In this document: in pieces, positions 8,601 through 16,110 of the stretch
Position numbering within the stretch: position 1 is the first letter of the stretch
Layout of the letters: the number at the start of each line of letters is the position of its first letter
Source of the DNA: Aestuariibius insulae
GTDB taxonomy: Bacteria; Pseudomonadota; Alphaproteobacteria; Rhodobacterales; Rhodobacteraceae
Assembly (NCBI RefSeq): GCF_040783535.2
Contig: NZ_JBFONW020000002.1
Coordinates: 248,001-312,000 of the forward strand
Direction: 5' to 3'
Length of the DNA stretch: 64,000 nt
Notes under the pieces: model-generated
What the model was told of the DNA's origin: nothing
Seen by the model: the letters and a program-made list of their open reading frames with translations, nothing else
Database searches by the model: none
Translations under genes and position numbers: made by a program

Positions 8601-10963
8601 ATCTCCTGCCGCTCGACTGGCCTGCCGGACCCTTCGGTGACCCGCGCAGTTACGCGCATCTCCAGTGGCTGCGATGCGCCGACATCGGGTAGCTCAACAG
8701 GAAGCGTGGCGATCCCGGCGGAGTTAGTCTTTGCACCCTCAAGATAGCTCAACTGTGCATCGAAGGCAGCGTCATACTGTCCGAACCGATATCCGGGATA
8801 GCCCTCAAGACGTTCGGTCGGTCGCAAAAGGACGTCACCCTCGATGCCAAGATCCGCTCCCGGTGCGCCGAAAAGATAGCGCGCCTCGATCTTCAGCTCC
8901 GGGACGTCGCCGATCCGAACCCGGTCGGGCAGGCTCATCTCAAAATCGATCCGCTCCGGCAGGAAATCTTCGACCAGGACGGTCGCGCGGGCCAGTGGTG
9001 GTGCATCCTCATCCGCAAGAAAATCGATCCGCCACGTCCCGCGTGGCGCGGTGCTCGCGACGGGCAGGCCAAAAACGTGACCGCCCGCGGCATCCTCGGT
9101 TGCCGTCACGCGCGAATATTCCACGCCATCTGGGCGGGTCAGGATCGCAGTGAGCGGGATACCAGGAAGCGCTTTGGTCGTCTCGTCCCGCATGAGTGCG
9201 GTCACATGGATTGTATCACCCGCCCTATAGGCACCCCGGTCGGTCGCGACAAAGACATCGATCGGCGGGCTCGGCTCGCGTCCTTCGACTCCGCGATCCG
9301 ATAGATCAAACGCCGCCTCCGAAAGCGACAGGTAGGTCAGGTCATTGCCTCGCTCGACAGTGACCAGAGCGGGGGCATTGCCTCCCACCCCCCGTGTCAG
9401 ACCGTTTGCAAAACGGGCCACACCATCCGCATCGGTCTCGACCGAGCGAAGCACCGAGTTGCTTTGCGAAATCAGCGTGACACGCGCCGCTTCTACAGTC
9501 TTCGCGGTAGCAAGAGAACGGACCATCACGGTCAGGCCGTCATTGCCCAGATAGGTCGCAACGCCAAGATCGGACAGAACGAACCACTGGGTTGCAGCAA
9601 GATCCTCCTCGCTCGCATCAATGGTCGATGCTGTGAGGACATAGAGACCCGCAGGCTCGGTCTCGAGCGCTTCACCAAATGGGATCCGCGTGAGGATATC
9701 GCGATTGAGATCCATCTCGACCGCCGCCGTCCCCGACCACACATCCACGCCGATCCGGTCCGAGAGATAGCTGTCCGGTTGGGCTGAAACCGGACGTCCA
9801 AGAAGACCATCCTGCATTGCACGGATGATATTGCGATCATCGACCCGCCGAAGCGTCAGATTGATCTCGTCTGCGTTCACGGTCTCGATCGGGATCGCGA
9901 CGTCGTCCATCCGCGGCAAAACGTAGGCTCGACTTAGAAAGCGCACGGAGGGACTACGGTCCCTCACATAAAGGGCAAGCTCGACCGGTCGCACCAGCGT
10001 CTCCCCGCTGGCAGCAGGCAGACCCTCCCGCAAAACCACACGGTAGCGCCCTCCATGCGAAACACCATCGACGCAAAGTTGACCGTCGTTCACCGACACG
10101 ACCAAGTTCGGTTCGGGCAACTGCACAAAAGGGGTATAGTCCGTTCCCGCCCGAATAAGATCCTCGTTGAAGACCACGCAGATCCGGGGCGTTGCCGTAT
10201 CGCTCTCGACCTGCGTATCGGCGACACGAAAGCCGTATTTCCCGATTGCGAGATCAAGCTCGTTCTCGGTTGGCTGGGTAAACGTGATGCTTTGTGCAAG
10301 GCGCAGGGCAGGGATCATATCGCGCCCGCGCCCGCGATCTTCGAGAACCGACGCCATGAGGACAAGGATCTCGCGACGGCTTTCAGGCGAGCCAGCGCGC
10401 AGATAAGCGACAATCGTCGCCGGCAAGACGGCGCTTTTGATATCGCTTCCGGTACGGTTCGCCGCTCGCGCAAAGGAAAGCCAAGCCTCAGCCTGATCCG
10501 TCCGCAACGCCGTCAGCGCGGCAGCCCTTTGCTGAGCGCTCGACCGTCGAAGCGGCCAGCTCAAGCCGCTCACAAAGCTCCGCGCACCTTCCAGATCTCC
10601 CGGCTGGAGAAAGGACAACTCCGCGACGCGGGCATCCAAATTGGCCAGAACCTCGGGGGAGGCCTTTATCATTCGCCCCGAAACAGCTCCCTCGTAGGGA
10701 ACGGCATCGATGACGTCGCTTTTGGGGAAACAGGCATTGGACCGGCGATTGAACGTGAAGGCGGTGCACTCTGCATCCGCGGTGCAAGCCGCTTCGCAGG
10801 CCTCCAGGGTCGTGTCGAAGATATTCGCGAGATCCCGCCCGACCAGATCAACACCGCGATCATAGACGGCACGCACATCCGGCACCGGACTTTCGGCTTT
10901 AAGAAGACTGCTCGAGACGAGGAGGAAGAGAGTCGAAAGCCAGAAAGCAAGAAAGCGGGTCAT
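5615..10963 (-). CDS. alpha-2-macroglobulin family protein with N-terminal PAN/Apple domain
   Basis: The 1782-residue product is a bacterial alpha-2-macroglobulin, a periplasmic protein thought to trap invading proteases. A signal peptide (about 1-22) ends at SLLKA with no lipobox cysteine, unlike the E. coli YfhM lipoprotein. A cysteine-rich PAN/Apple-like stretch follows (roughly residues 30-90, ACEAACTADAEC). Macroglobulin-type repeats fill the middle. The thioester motif PYGCTEQ lies with its Cys at residue 1339, so the reactive bond should form. The ATG at 10963 has GGAG eight bases upstream; a TTG at 10981 is possible. That GGAG is paired in a hairpin (10969-10991). The stop overlaps pbpC, so they form an operon. 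Confidence 0.92.
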   Translation of the reverse strand: MTRFLAFWLSTLFLLVSSSLLKAESPVPDVRAVYDRGVDLVGRDLANIFDTTLEACEAACTADAECTAFTFNRRSNACFPKSDVIDAVPYEGAVSGRMIKASPEVLANLDARVAELSFLQPGDLEGARSFVSGLSWPLRRSSAQQRAAALTALRTDQAEAWLSFARAANRTGSDIKSAVLPATIVAYLRAGSPESRREILVLMASVLEDRGRGRDMIPALRLAQSITFTQPTENELDLAIGKYGFRVADTQVESDTATPRICVVFNEDLIRAGTDYTPFVQLPEPNLVVSVNDGQLCVDGVSHGGRYRVVLREGLPAASGETLVRPVELALYVRDRSPSVRFLSRAYVLPRMDDVAIPIETVNADEINLTLRRVDDRNIIRAMQDGLLGRPVSAQPDSYLSDRIGVDVWSGTAAVEMDLNRDILTRIPFGEALETEPAGLYVLTASTIDASEEDLAATQWFVLSDLGVATYLGNDGLTVMVRSLATAKTVEAARVTLISQSNSVLRSVETDADGVARFANGLTRGVGGNAPALVTVERGNDLTYLSLSEAAFDLSDRGVEGREPSPPIDVFVATDRGAYRAGDTIHVTALMRDETTKALPGIPLTAILTRPDGVEYSRVTATEDAAGGHVFGLPVASTAPRGTWRIDFLADEDAPPLARATVLVEDFLPERIDFEMSLPDRVRIGDVPELKIEARYLFGAPGADLGIEGDVLLRPTERLEGYPGYRFGQYDAAFDAQLSYLEGAKTNSAGIATLPVELPDVGASQPLEMRVTARVTEGSGRPVERQEIVQVLPDQVMIGIQPLFDDVIEEETEARFDLIALTPDLQAADIDVQWSINKVMTRYQWYSLNGRWNWDPVTTRTRVASGRATLGSLPIQIGGVVDWGQHEIVVEAIGDSYSMASSDFYAGWYAPASAGDTPDLLQASLDAERYAIGDTAKFRIVPRYAGTAVVTVMSDRVISMTSVDVDEGETIIDLPVTEEWGAGAYVSASVIRPMDAAAKRNPARALGLGYAAIEPGAKALAVSLTAPDVMEPRGPLEIGINIDGIAEGETAYVTLAAVDLGILNLTRFEAPDPQEHYFGQRKLGVELRDMYGRLIDGLNGGMGTVRSGGDAMSQAGLQSPPPTEDLVTFFKGPVVIDSNGQASVSFDLPAFNGTIRLMAVAWTPTGVGQAQHDVLVRDPVVVTASVPHFLAPGDESRMLLEIVHAEGPHGEMGLAVDAMGVALGDDLPGTFLLEEKGTQVFEIPITALDPGTHELTVTLTTPENRVLTKTIRMPVVVNDPEVSRISRFTLAAGQTFTFDDEVFAGLATGTGKATLSVGPLARFDAPGLLNALDRYPYGCTEQITSRAMPLLYLDRVATTMGLATRDQIEVRIQEAIAEVTANQAANGSFGLWRPSRGDLWLDAYVTDFLSRARTAGHEVPDVAFRNAIDNLRNSVNYYPDFDSGGQDLAYALMVLAREGNASVGDLRYYADQKVAAFGSPLAVAQLGAALAQYGDQPRADLLFGRAGAQIEREIARQERRDWRSDYGTVRRDTAAVLTLAVEAGTLAVDRDVMTNRIGLSTARASTQEAVWTLLAANALADTLSATAITVDGEVPDGPIVQLRDDQTQEDPVLISNTGPESTELTVTTFGVPVEPEPAGGNGYSIDRAYTTLDGQQVDLSDVEVGTRLVTILTIQPFGRQEARLMIDDSLPAGFEIDNPNLLRGGDIEALDWLDLTSARNTEFRTDRFLAAVDWRSDKRFQLAYIVRAVSPGEFHHPASSVEDMYRPQMRARTAAGRVTILP

Positions 10964-10968
10964 CGAAA

Positions 10969-10991
10969 AGCTCCGTGTCAAATATGGAGCT
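10969..10991 (-). promoter_or_regulatory. hairpin enclosing the Shine-Dalgarno of the macroglobulin gene
   Basis: On the minus strand AGCTCC (10991-10986) pairs perfectly with GGAGCT (10974-10969) across an 11-base loop. The GGAG in the second arm is the only visible ribosome binding site for the ATG at 10963, so the fold would hide it. A translational switch is inference. Confidence 0.45.
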
Positions 10992-11013
10992 AGGCTGACA
11001 TGACGACCTTACC

Positions 11014-11044
11014 CGCGGCAAGGCCGCGTTTGCGCCGGCGCAAA
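11014..11044. other. tandem GC-rich hairpin and 16-base palindrome after guaA
   Basis: CGCGGC-AAG-GCCGCG (11014-11028) is directly followed by the perfect palindrome TTTGCGCCGGCGCAAA (11029-11044). They lie 59-89 bases past the guaA stop and before the macroglobulin gene. On the plus strand the palindrome runs into A7; on the minus strand no T-run follows, so this is a weak guaA terminator candidate or a protein-binding dyad. Confidence 0.4.
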
Positions 11045-11102
11045 AAAACTCATGTCCTACTATGGTCGAAGGAAGTTCAGACAATGCTGCCGCCTCGCGA
11101 TA

Positions 11103-12665
11103 TCATTCCCACTCAATCGTGCCGGGCGGCTTGGACGTGATGTCATATGTCACCCTGTTGATCCCAGGGACCTCATTGATGATCCGGGTCGCCGTCTCGC
11201 CAAGAAACTCATGACTGAACGGGTAGTAGTCCGCCGTCATGCCGTCGACCGAGGTGACCGCCCGCAAGGCGCAGGCAAAATCATAGGTACGGCCATCTCC
11301 CATAACCCCAACGGTCCGCACGGGAAGGATCGCGACGAAGGCCTGCCAGATTTCGTCATAAAGACCGTGTTTTCGGATCTGATCTATATAGACCGCATCC
11401 GCCCGCCGCAGGATCGAAAGCTTCTCGCGGGTGATTTCCCCGGGGCACCGAATGGCAAGGCCCGGCCCTGGAAAGGGGTGCCGCTCAATAAAGCTGTCGG
11501 GCAGGCCGAGCTCCCGCCCAAGTGCCCGTACCTCGTCCTTAAAGAGATCACGCAATGGCTCAACCAGCTTGAGCCCCATCTTTTCTGGCAGCCCGCCGAC
11601 GTTATGATGCGATTTGATTGTAACGGACGGTCCGCCCGAGACACTCACACTTTCAATGACATCCGGATAAAGCGTTCCCTGCGCCAAGAATTCCGCTCCG
11701 CCAACCTCGGTTGCGTGCTTTTGAAAAACGTCGATGAAGAGACGCCCAATAATTTTCCTTTTGGTTTCCGGATCGGACACGCCATCAAGCTCTCCCAGGA
11801 AAAGATCGCTCTCGTCCGCATGGATAAGCGGCATGTTGTAGTGATCTCGGAACATCGCCACGACCTCGTCGGCCTCGTTCTGGCGCAACAAACCGTGGTC
11901 GACGAACACGCAGGTCAGTTGATCGCCGATTGCCTCATGGATCAAAACGGCGGCAACCGATGAATCTACCCCGCCTGACAGACCGCAGATGACCTTCGCA
12001 TCACCGACCCGCTCTCGGATCCGGGCAATTGCCTCGTCGCGATAACCGGCCATCGTCCAATCGCCGGTGAAACCCGCCAGACGGACAAAGTTCTCATAAA
12101 GCGTTCGACCGTTCGGCGTATGATGGACTTCCGGATGGAACTGCACCGCAAAGAAATTGCGGCTTAGGTCAGCGGTGATCGCGTAAGGCGCGTTTGGCGA
12201 CGTGCCATAGACCTCAAATCCGGGCGCGATCTCCGACACGTGATCTCCATGAGACATCCAAACCTGTTCGCGCGTATCCAGAAACCAGCCCGTCAGCAGA
12301 TCGATCCGGTCCTCCATCGGCGTCACATAAGCTCGGCCAAACTCCGCTGTGCCATCTCCGCGTTCCACCCGACCGCCCAGCATGTCCATCATGACCTGCT
12401 GGCCATAGCAGATGCCCAGGACCGGAACGCCAAGATCGAAGACCTCCGAAGGGGGGCGAGGCGCATCCTTATCGGTGACGCTGGCGGGCCCGCCAGAGAG
12501 GATCACCGCCCGCGGCTCGAACGCTTTCAGAAATGCGGCGGTCACGTCGTGAAAAGGATGAATTTCGCAGTAGATATTCAGCTCTCGCAGGCGGCGCGCA
12601 ATAAGCTGCGTCACTTGGCTGCCGAAATCGATGATAAGAAGGCGCTGGTGCTCTGATCTGGACAT
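11103..12665 (-). CDS. guaA: GMP synthase (glutamine-hydrolysing)
   Basis: The 520-residue product makes GMP from XMP, glutamine and ATP, the last step of guanine nucleotide synthesis in the cytoplasm. The N-terminal class I amidotransferase domain shows GICYGQQ with the nucleophile Cys and the HPEVHHT histidine/glutamate pair. The ATP-pyrophosphatase domain has the P-loop SGGVDSSVAA, and the C-terminal dimerisation domain ends TSKPPGTIEWE, the highly conserved GuaA tail. Length is normal. The ATG at 12665 matches the usual family start. It stands alone, with no guaB beside it, and runs toward the macroglobulin operon after a gap of about 140 bases. Confidence 0.98.
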   Translation of the reverse strand: MSRSEHQRLLIIDFGSQVTQLIARRLRELNIYCEIHPFHDVTAAFLKAFEPRAVILSGGPASVTDKDAPRPPSEVFDLGVPVLGICYGQQVMMDMLGGRVERGDGTAEFGRAYVTPMEDRIDLLTGWFLDTREQVWMSHGDHVSEIAPGFEVYGTSPNAPYAITADLSRNFFAVQFHPEVHHTPNGRTLYENFVRLAGFTGDWTMAGYRDEAIARIRERVGDAKVICGLSGGVDSSVAAVLIHEAIGDQLTCVFVDHGLLRQNEADEVVAMFRDHYNMPLIHADESDLFLGELDGVSDPETKRKIIGRLFIDVFQKHATEVGGAEFLAQGTLYPDVIESVSVSGGPSVTIKSHHNVGGLPEKMGLKLVEPLRDLFKDEVRALGRELGLPDSFIERHPFPGPGLAIRCPGEITREKLSILRRADAVYIDQIRKHGLYDEIWQAFVAILPVRTVGVMGDGRTYDFACALRAVTSVDGMTADYYPFSHEFLGETATRIINEVPGINRVTYDITSKPPGTIEWE

Positions 12666-12852
12666 GATGCCTCATAGAGGCGGGGCGGCAGTCGTGCAAT
12701 CAGGACAGCTCCGAGACATCCAACTTTCTGAATGGCCCGCAAATCGAAGAGAAGCGAGGAAGATGTCGCTTTCGCGCGCGAACCGCCGCAAACCCCCGGT
12801 CATTTAAGCATCCCGCTGCTTAGCCTTGGCTTGGACGAGGGGAGACGGTTAA

Positions 12853-14379
12853 ATGAGCCAGGCACTCAAACGACGCAGTGGAGGAGGCGCCGCACGCCGT
12901 GCCGCCCGAAGCGGCATCCGGATCGAGGCAGCACCCGTCCCTCAAAGGCAAATCCCGCTGAACGAGATGCTTTCTGCGCAAACGCTCGATCTTATCGAGG
13001 CCAATGCGGACACGGTCCTCGAAGAGATCGGAGTGACCTTCGCCGACAACCCGGCAGCTCTCGAGCGATGGCGCGCGGCTGGCGCCTCCGTCGATGGAGA
13101 ACGGGTGCGGCTTCCCAAGGGCCTTGCGCGCAAACTATGCGCAACCGCGCCCGAGCGCTTTACCCAGATCGCCCGCAATCCGGAACGAAACGTGGAAATC
13201 GGCGGCGATGGGTTCGTTATGGCGCCGGTCTATGGCCCGCCTTTCGTGCGCGATGCCACGGGAGAGCGGCGATATGCACAGATGGAGGATTTCCGCACCT
13301 TCGTGAAATTGGCCTATATGTCGAAATGGCTCCATCACTCCGGCGGCACGGTCTGCGAGCCGACCGATATCGCTGTGAACGAACGTCATCTGGATATGTT
13401 GATGGCCCATGCGACGCTGTCGGACAAACCCTTCATGGGATCCGTGACCGATCCATCGCGGGCTCAGGACAGCGTTGATCTATGCGATATCCTCTTTGGC
13501 GGGCTGAACGACCGGACGGCGCTGACCTCTCTCATTAATATCAATTCCCCACTTACTTTCGACGCCACGATGATGGGCGCCCTCGAGGTTTATGCCGCGG
13601 CCAATCAAGCCTGCATCATCTCCCCCTTCATCGTCGGCGGGGCGATGGCCCCGGTCAGCGTCGTAGGAACACTCACGCAGGTCTTGGCAGAGGTTATGGC
13701 GGGCATCGCCTATTCCCAGCTTGTCCGCCCGGGCGCGCCCGTGATCTTCGGCACCTTCGTTACATCGATCGACATGAACAGCGGCGCGCCAACCTTCGGC
13801 ACGCCAGAGGCCACGCAGATCCTTTGCGGGGCAGGGCAGCTGGCCCGCCGTATGAACCTGCCCTTCCGATCCGGCGGCGGGCTCTGCGGATCCAAACTGC
13901 CCGACGCTCAAGCGGCTTACGAAAGCGCGAACACATTGAATGCCGCGCTGATGGGAGGCGTGAACTTCATGCTGCATTCTTGCGGATGGCTCGAAGGCGG
14001 CCTCGTCGCGTCTTTCGAGAAGTTCGTTATGGACGCCGACCAGCTTGGAGCCCTTCACAAACTGGCCGCAGGCGTCTCGGCCGACGAAGAGGCGCAGGCG
14101 ATGGATGCCATCCGCGAAGTCGGACCAGGCGGCCACTATCTTGGCTGCGCTCACACTCAGGCTCACTTCCAGGATGCGTTCTGGCGCAGCGATCTTTTTG
14201 ACCACCGTCCTTACGAGACCTGGGCCGAAGATGGGGCACCCGATACCAGAAGTCTGGCAGCGACCCGGGTCCAGACGCTGCTCAACGCCTACACACCTCC
14301 ACCTCTTGATCCCGAGATTGAAGCGCGCCTCGTTGCCTTCGTCGAGGATCGCAAAGCGGTTCTCCGATCCGAGCACTGA
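12853..14379 (+). CDS. trimethylamine methyltransferase (MttB) family protein, non-pyrrolysine type
   Basis: The 508-residue product belongs to the MttB superfamily. Most members without pyrrolysine are corrinoid-dependent methyltransferases acting on quaternary amines such as glycine betaine. The frame is open throughout with no in-frame TAG, so this is not the pyrrolysine trimethylamine enzyme. A basic N-terminal stretch (RRSGGGAARRAARSG) precedes the barrel. The ATG has a GGGGAG ribosome binding site about 8 bases upstream. No corrinoid protein, MtbA-like gene or transporter is adjacent, so the substrate cannot be assigned from context. The family is frequent in marine Rhodobacterales, where methylated amines are carbon and nitrogen sources. 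Confidence 0.85.
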   Translation: MSQALKRRSGGGAARRAARSGIRIEAAPVPQRQIPLNEMLSAQTLDLIEANADTVLEEIGVTFADNPAALERWRAAGASVDGERVRLPKGLARKLCATAPERFTQIARNPERNVEIGGDGFVMAPVYGPPFVRDATGERRYAQMEDFRTFVKLAYMSKWLHHSGGTVCEPTDIAVNERHLDMLMAHATLSDKPFMGSVTDPSRAQDSVDLCDILFGGLNDRTALTSLININSPLTFDATMMGALEVYAAANQACIISPFIVGGAMAPVSVVGTLTQVLAEVMAGIAYSQLVRPGAPVIFGTFVTSIDMNSGAPTFGTPEATQILCGAGQLARRMNLPFRSGGGLCGSKLPDAQAAYESANTLNAALMGGVNFMLHSCGWLEGGLVASFEKFVMDADQLGALHKLAAGVSADEEAQAMDAIREVGPGGHYLGCAHTQAHFQDAFWRSDLFDHRPYETWAEDGAPDTRSLAATRVQTLLNAYTPPPLDPEIEARLVAFVEDRKAVLRSEH

Positions 14380-14382
14380 TCC

Positions 14383-14673
14383 TCAACCCTCTGCGCTGCC
14401 CTGAAGCAGGCGAGCCTCGCCCATGATCGCGATCAGAACGTCGACATGCGCCGCTACGCCGTAGGATGCATCCGCGCCGCGCCGTAGGTCGTTCAGATCC
14501 CGCTCTATCTCCATCAGATCCATTAATGCCTCGCCGGGCGAGGGCACCACATCCACACCGAGCAAACGACGCAAGTCGATGTTGCGTGCATAGCAATCGA
14601 CACCGCATCGCGCGGCCCGGACAATCAGAGCCGGTCGTTTAAGTCCCCGGATCATCGTCAGTATATCAAGCAT
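14383..14673 (-). CDS. DUF6477 family protein
   Basis: A 96-residue protein I place in DUF6477, a small family of unknown function found in Rhodobacterales. It begins MLDILTMIRGLKRPALIVRA, the most conserved part, and continues with an Arg-rich segment and a helical C-terminus. No membrane segment or signal peptide is seen. A GGGGA ribosome binding site lies about 8 bases before the ATG at 14673. It is transcribed divergently from the DUF6456 gene and ends three bases from the stop of the MttB-family gene, which runs toward it. The family assignment is from memory of the N-terminal motif. Confidence 0.7.
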   Translation of the reverse strand: MLDILTMIRGLKRPALIVRAARCGVDCYARNIDLRRLLGVDVVPSPGEALMDLMEIERDLNDLRRGADASYGVAAHVDVLIAIMGEARLLQGSAEG

Positions 14674-14907
14674 TCTGGTCCCCTATTGCGATCGTTGAAC
14701 GGATCCACTCTCGCATGGTCCGACCCCCCGTTGCGCCCGCGATGAGCAGAGAACGGTCGGTTCAGAATTGTTTATACTTTGGCCACCAGTCTGCATTCAT
14801 GAACGCTTTGTTAACCGTTCTAAAGAGATACAATTTTCAGTTGAGCTACTGCAGTCGCGGGGATCCGGTGGGGGCATCGGGCGAGTGTAGGGGGATGGGA
14901 GACTACA

Positions 14908-15999
14908 ATGACTTCTGCTGCATTGACGAATGATCCGTCATACTTTCCGGCATGGGTGCCAGACGCAGCCCGGCACTATCTGTGTCATACCGAAAACGGC
15001 CAGTCGATCCGTGCGCTTGCACGTGATGCAGGCTGTCATGCGTCGACCGTCTTGCGGCAAATCAGACGCTTCGAGACCCGCCGCGATGACCCATTGATCG
15101 ACGATGCGCTGCGCAAGCTTGGCAAGCAGCATCTGGAACGGGTCAAATCCGCCAGAAGCGCAGCAAACCGCTTTGAGTTGTCGGTTGAGACCAACGACGC
15201 AGCCGAGGCCCAGAAGCTTGTGCAGGAGGAAATGACCGTTCTACGCACGCTCTGCGACAGCGGTGCCGTCCTCGCTGTCGCCCGTGAGATGGAGAAGGCT
15301 GTCGTCCTAAAGGAGACGGCCAAGGGAATGACCCAACGCACAGCGATTGTGGACCGCAGTGTGGCCGAATCCCTGGCGTTGAAAGACTGGATCGCCGTCT
15401 CTGGAGGTCACGACTCGGCAGCTCGCGTGTCGCGGTATCAAATCACGCCCACCGGCCGGCAGGGTTATCGCAAACAGCTGGCGGAAAAAGAGAACCGCGC
15501 CCAGGGGTTCGAAGACGCTGCGGTCGAGTTTGAGGGCGCAAGCGAAAGGAAACCGCATAGAAGTCGGCAGATCCCACTCGAAAGTCCACTGGTCGGCCTG
15601 TCCCGCCGACGCGATAAGGATGGCAAGCCGTTTCTTGGTGAAGATCTCGTCCGGACGGGAGAACGTCTTCGGGAGGACTACGAACTCGCGCAGCTTGGCC
15701 AGTCCGGGGCGGAAGGACTCGATCAAGCCATCCTGGGTAAGAAAGAGGGGACCGATCCCGCTCAAGGTGAAAACGCCAGCTTGGCAGCCCGCCGCAGGGT
15801 CCGCTCCGCGCTCGAAGATCTTGGACCCGGTCTCGGCGACGTCGTCCTGCGATGCTGCTGCATGATGGAAGGCATGGAGGAGGCAGAGCGCCGTATGGGA
15901 TGGTCTGCGCGCTCCGGTAAAGTCGTACTTCGGATCGCGCTACAGCGTCTCAAGCTGCACTACGCCGAGGCAGGCGAAAGCGCTCAGATGATTGGATGA
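14908..15999 (+). CDS. DUF6456 domain protein with N-terminal helix-turn-helix
   Basis: The 363-residue product carries a helix-turn-helix-like segment at residues about 30-55 (SIRALARDAGCHASTVLRQIRRFE), resembling resolvase or HTH-29-type DNA-binding helices. Its C-terminal part (about 225-355), with LSRRRDKDGKPFL, ERLREDYELAQ and EERRMGW-like stretches, matches DUF6456. The central region is charged and probably flexible. Such proteins are widespread in Rhodobacterales and are presumed DNA-binding regulators; no target is known to me. The ATG has GGGAG nine bases upstream. A 234-base region separates it from the divergent DUF6477 gene. Confidence 0.75.
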   Translation: MTSAALTNDPSYFPAWVPDAARHYLCHTENGQSIRALARDAGCHASTVLRQIRRFETRRDDPLIDDALRKLGKQHLERVKSARSAANRFELSVETNDAAEAQKLVQEEMTVLRTLCDSGAVLAVAREMEKAVVLKETAKGMTQRTAIVDRSVAESLALKDWIAVSGGHDSAARVSRYQITPTGRQGYRKQLAEKENRAQGFEDAAVEFEGASERKPHRSRQIPLESPLVGLSRRRDKDGKPFLGEDLVRTGERLREDYELAQLGQSGAEGLDQAILGKKEGTDPAQGENASLAARRRVRSALEDLGPGLGDVVLRCCCMMEGMEEAERRMGWSARSGKVVLRIALQRLKLHYAEAGESAQMIG

Positions 16000-16075
16000 T
16001 CTGGCGAAAAACGATGTCCATTCCAAACGTCGATCAGACGAAACGATGAAATACGGACAGAGATAACCGGTTGGG

Positions 16076-16100
16076 TGGCGGGCGATATCAACGCCCGCCA
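16076..16100. terminator. stem-loop between convergent DUF6456 gene and katA
   Basis: TGGCGGGCG (16076-16084) and CGCCCGCCA (16092-16100) form a perfect 9 bp stem with a seven-base loop, ten bases from the katA stop. It lies between two convergent genes and could end transcription both ways, though neither side has a clear T-run. Confidence 0.55.
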
Positions 16101-16110
16101 TCAAGGAAGC

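Noticed and set aside
13480..14376. 298-residue open frame on the minus strand
   Set aside because: Antisense to the MttB-family gene; no motifs.
14715..14933. 72-residue frame between DUF6477 and DUF6456 genes
   Set aside because: Overlaps the DUF6456 start, has odd composition and no ribosome binding site; probably promoter DNA.
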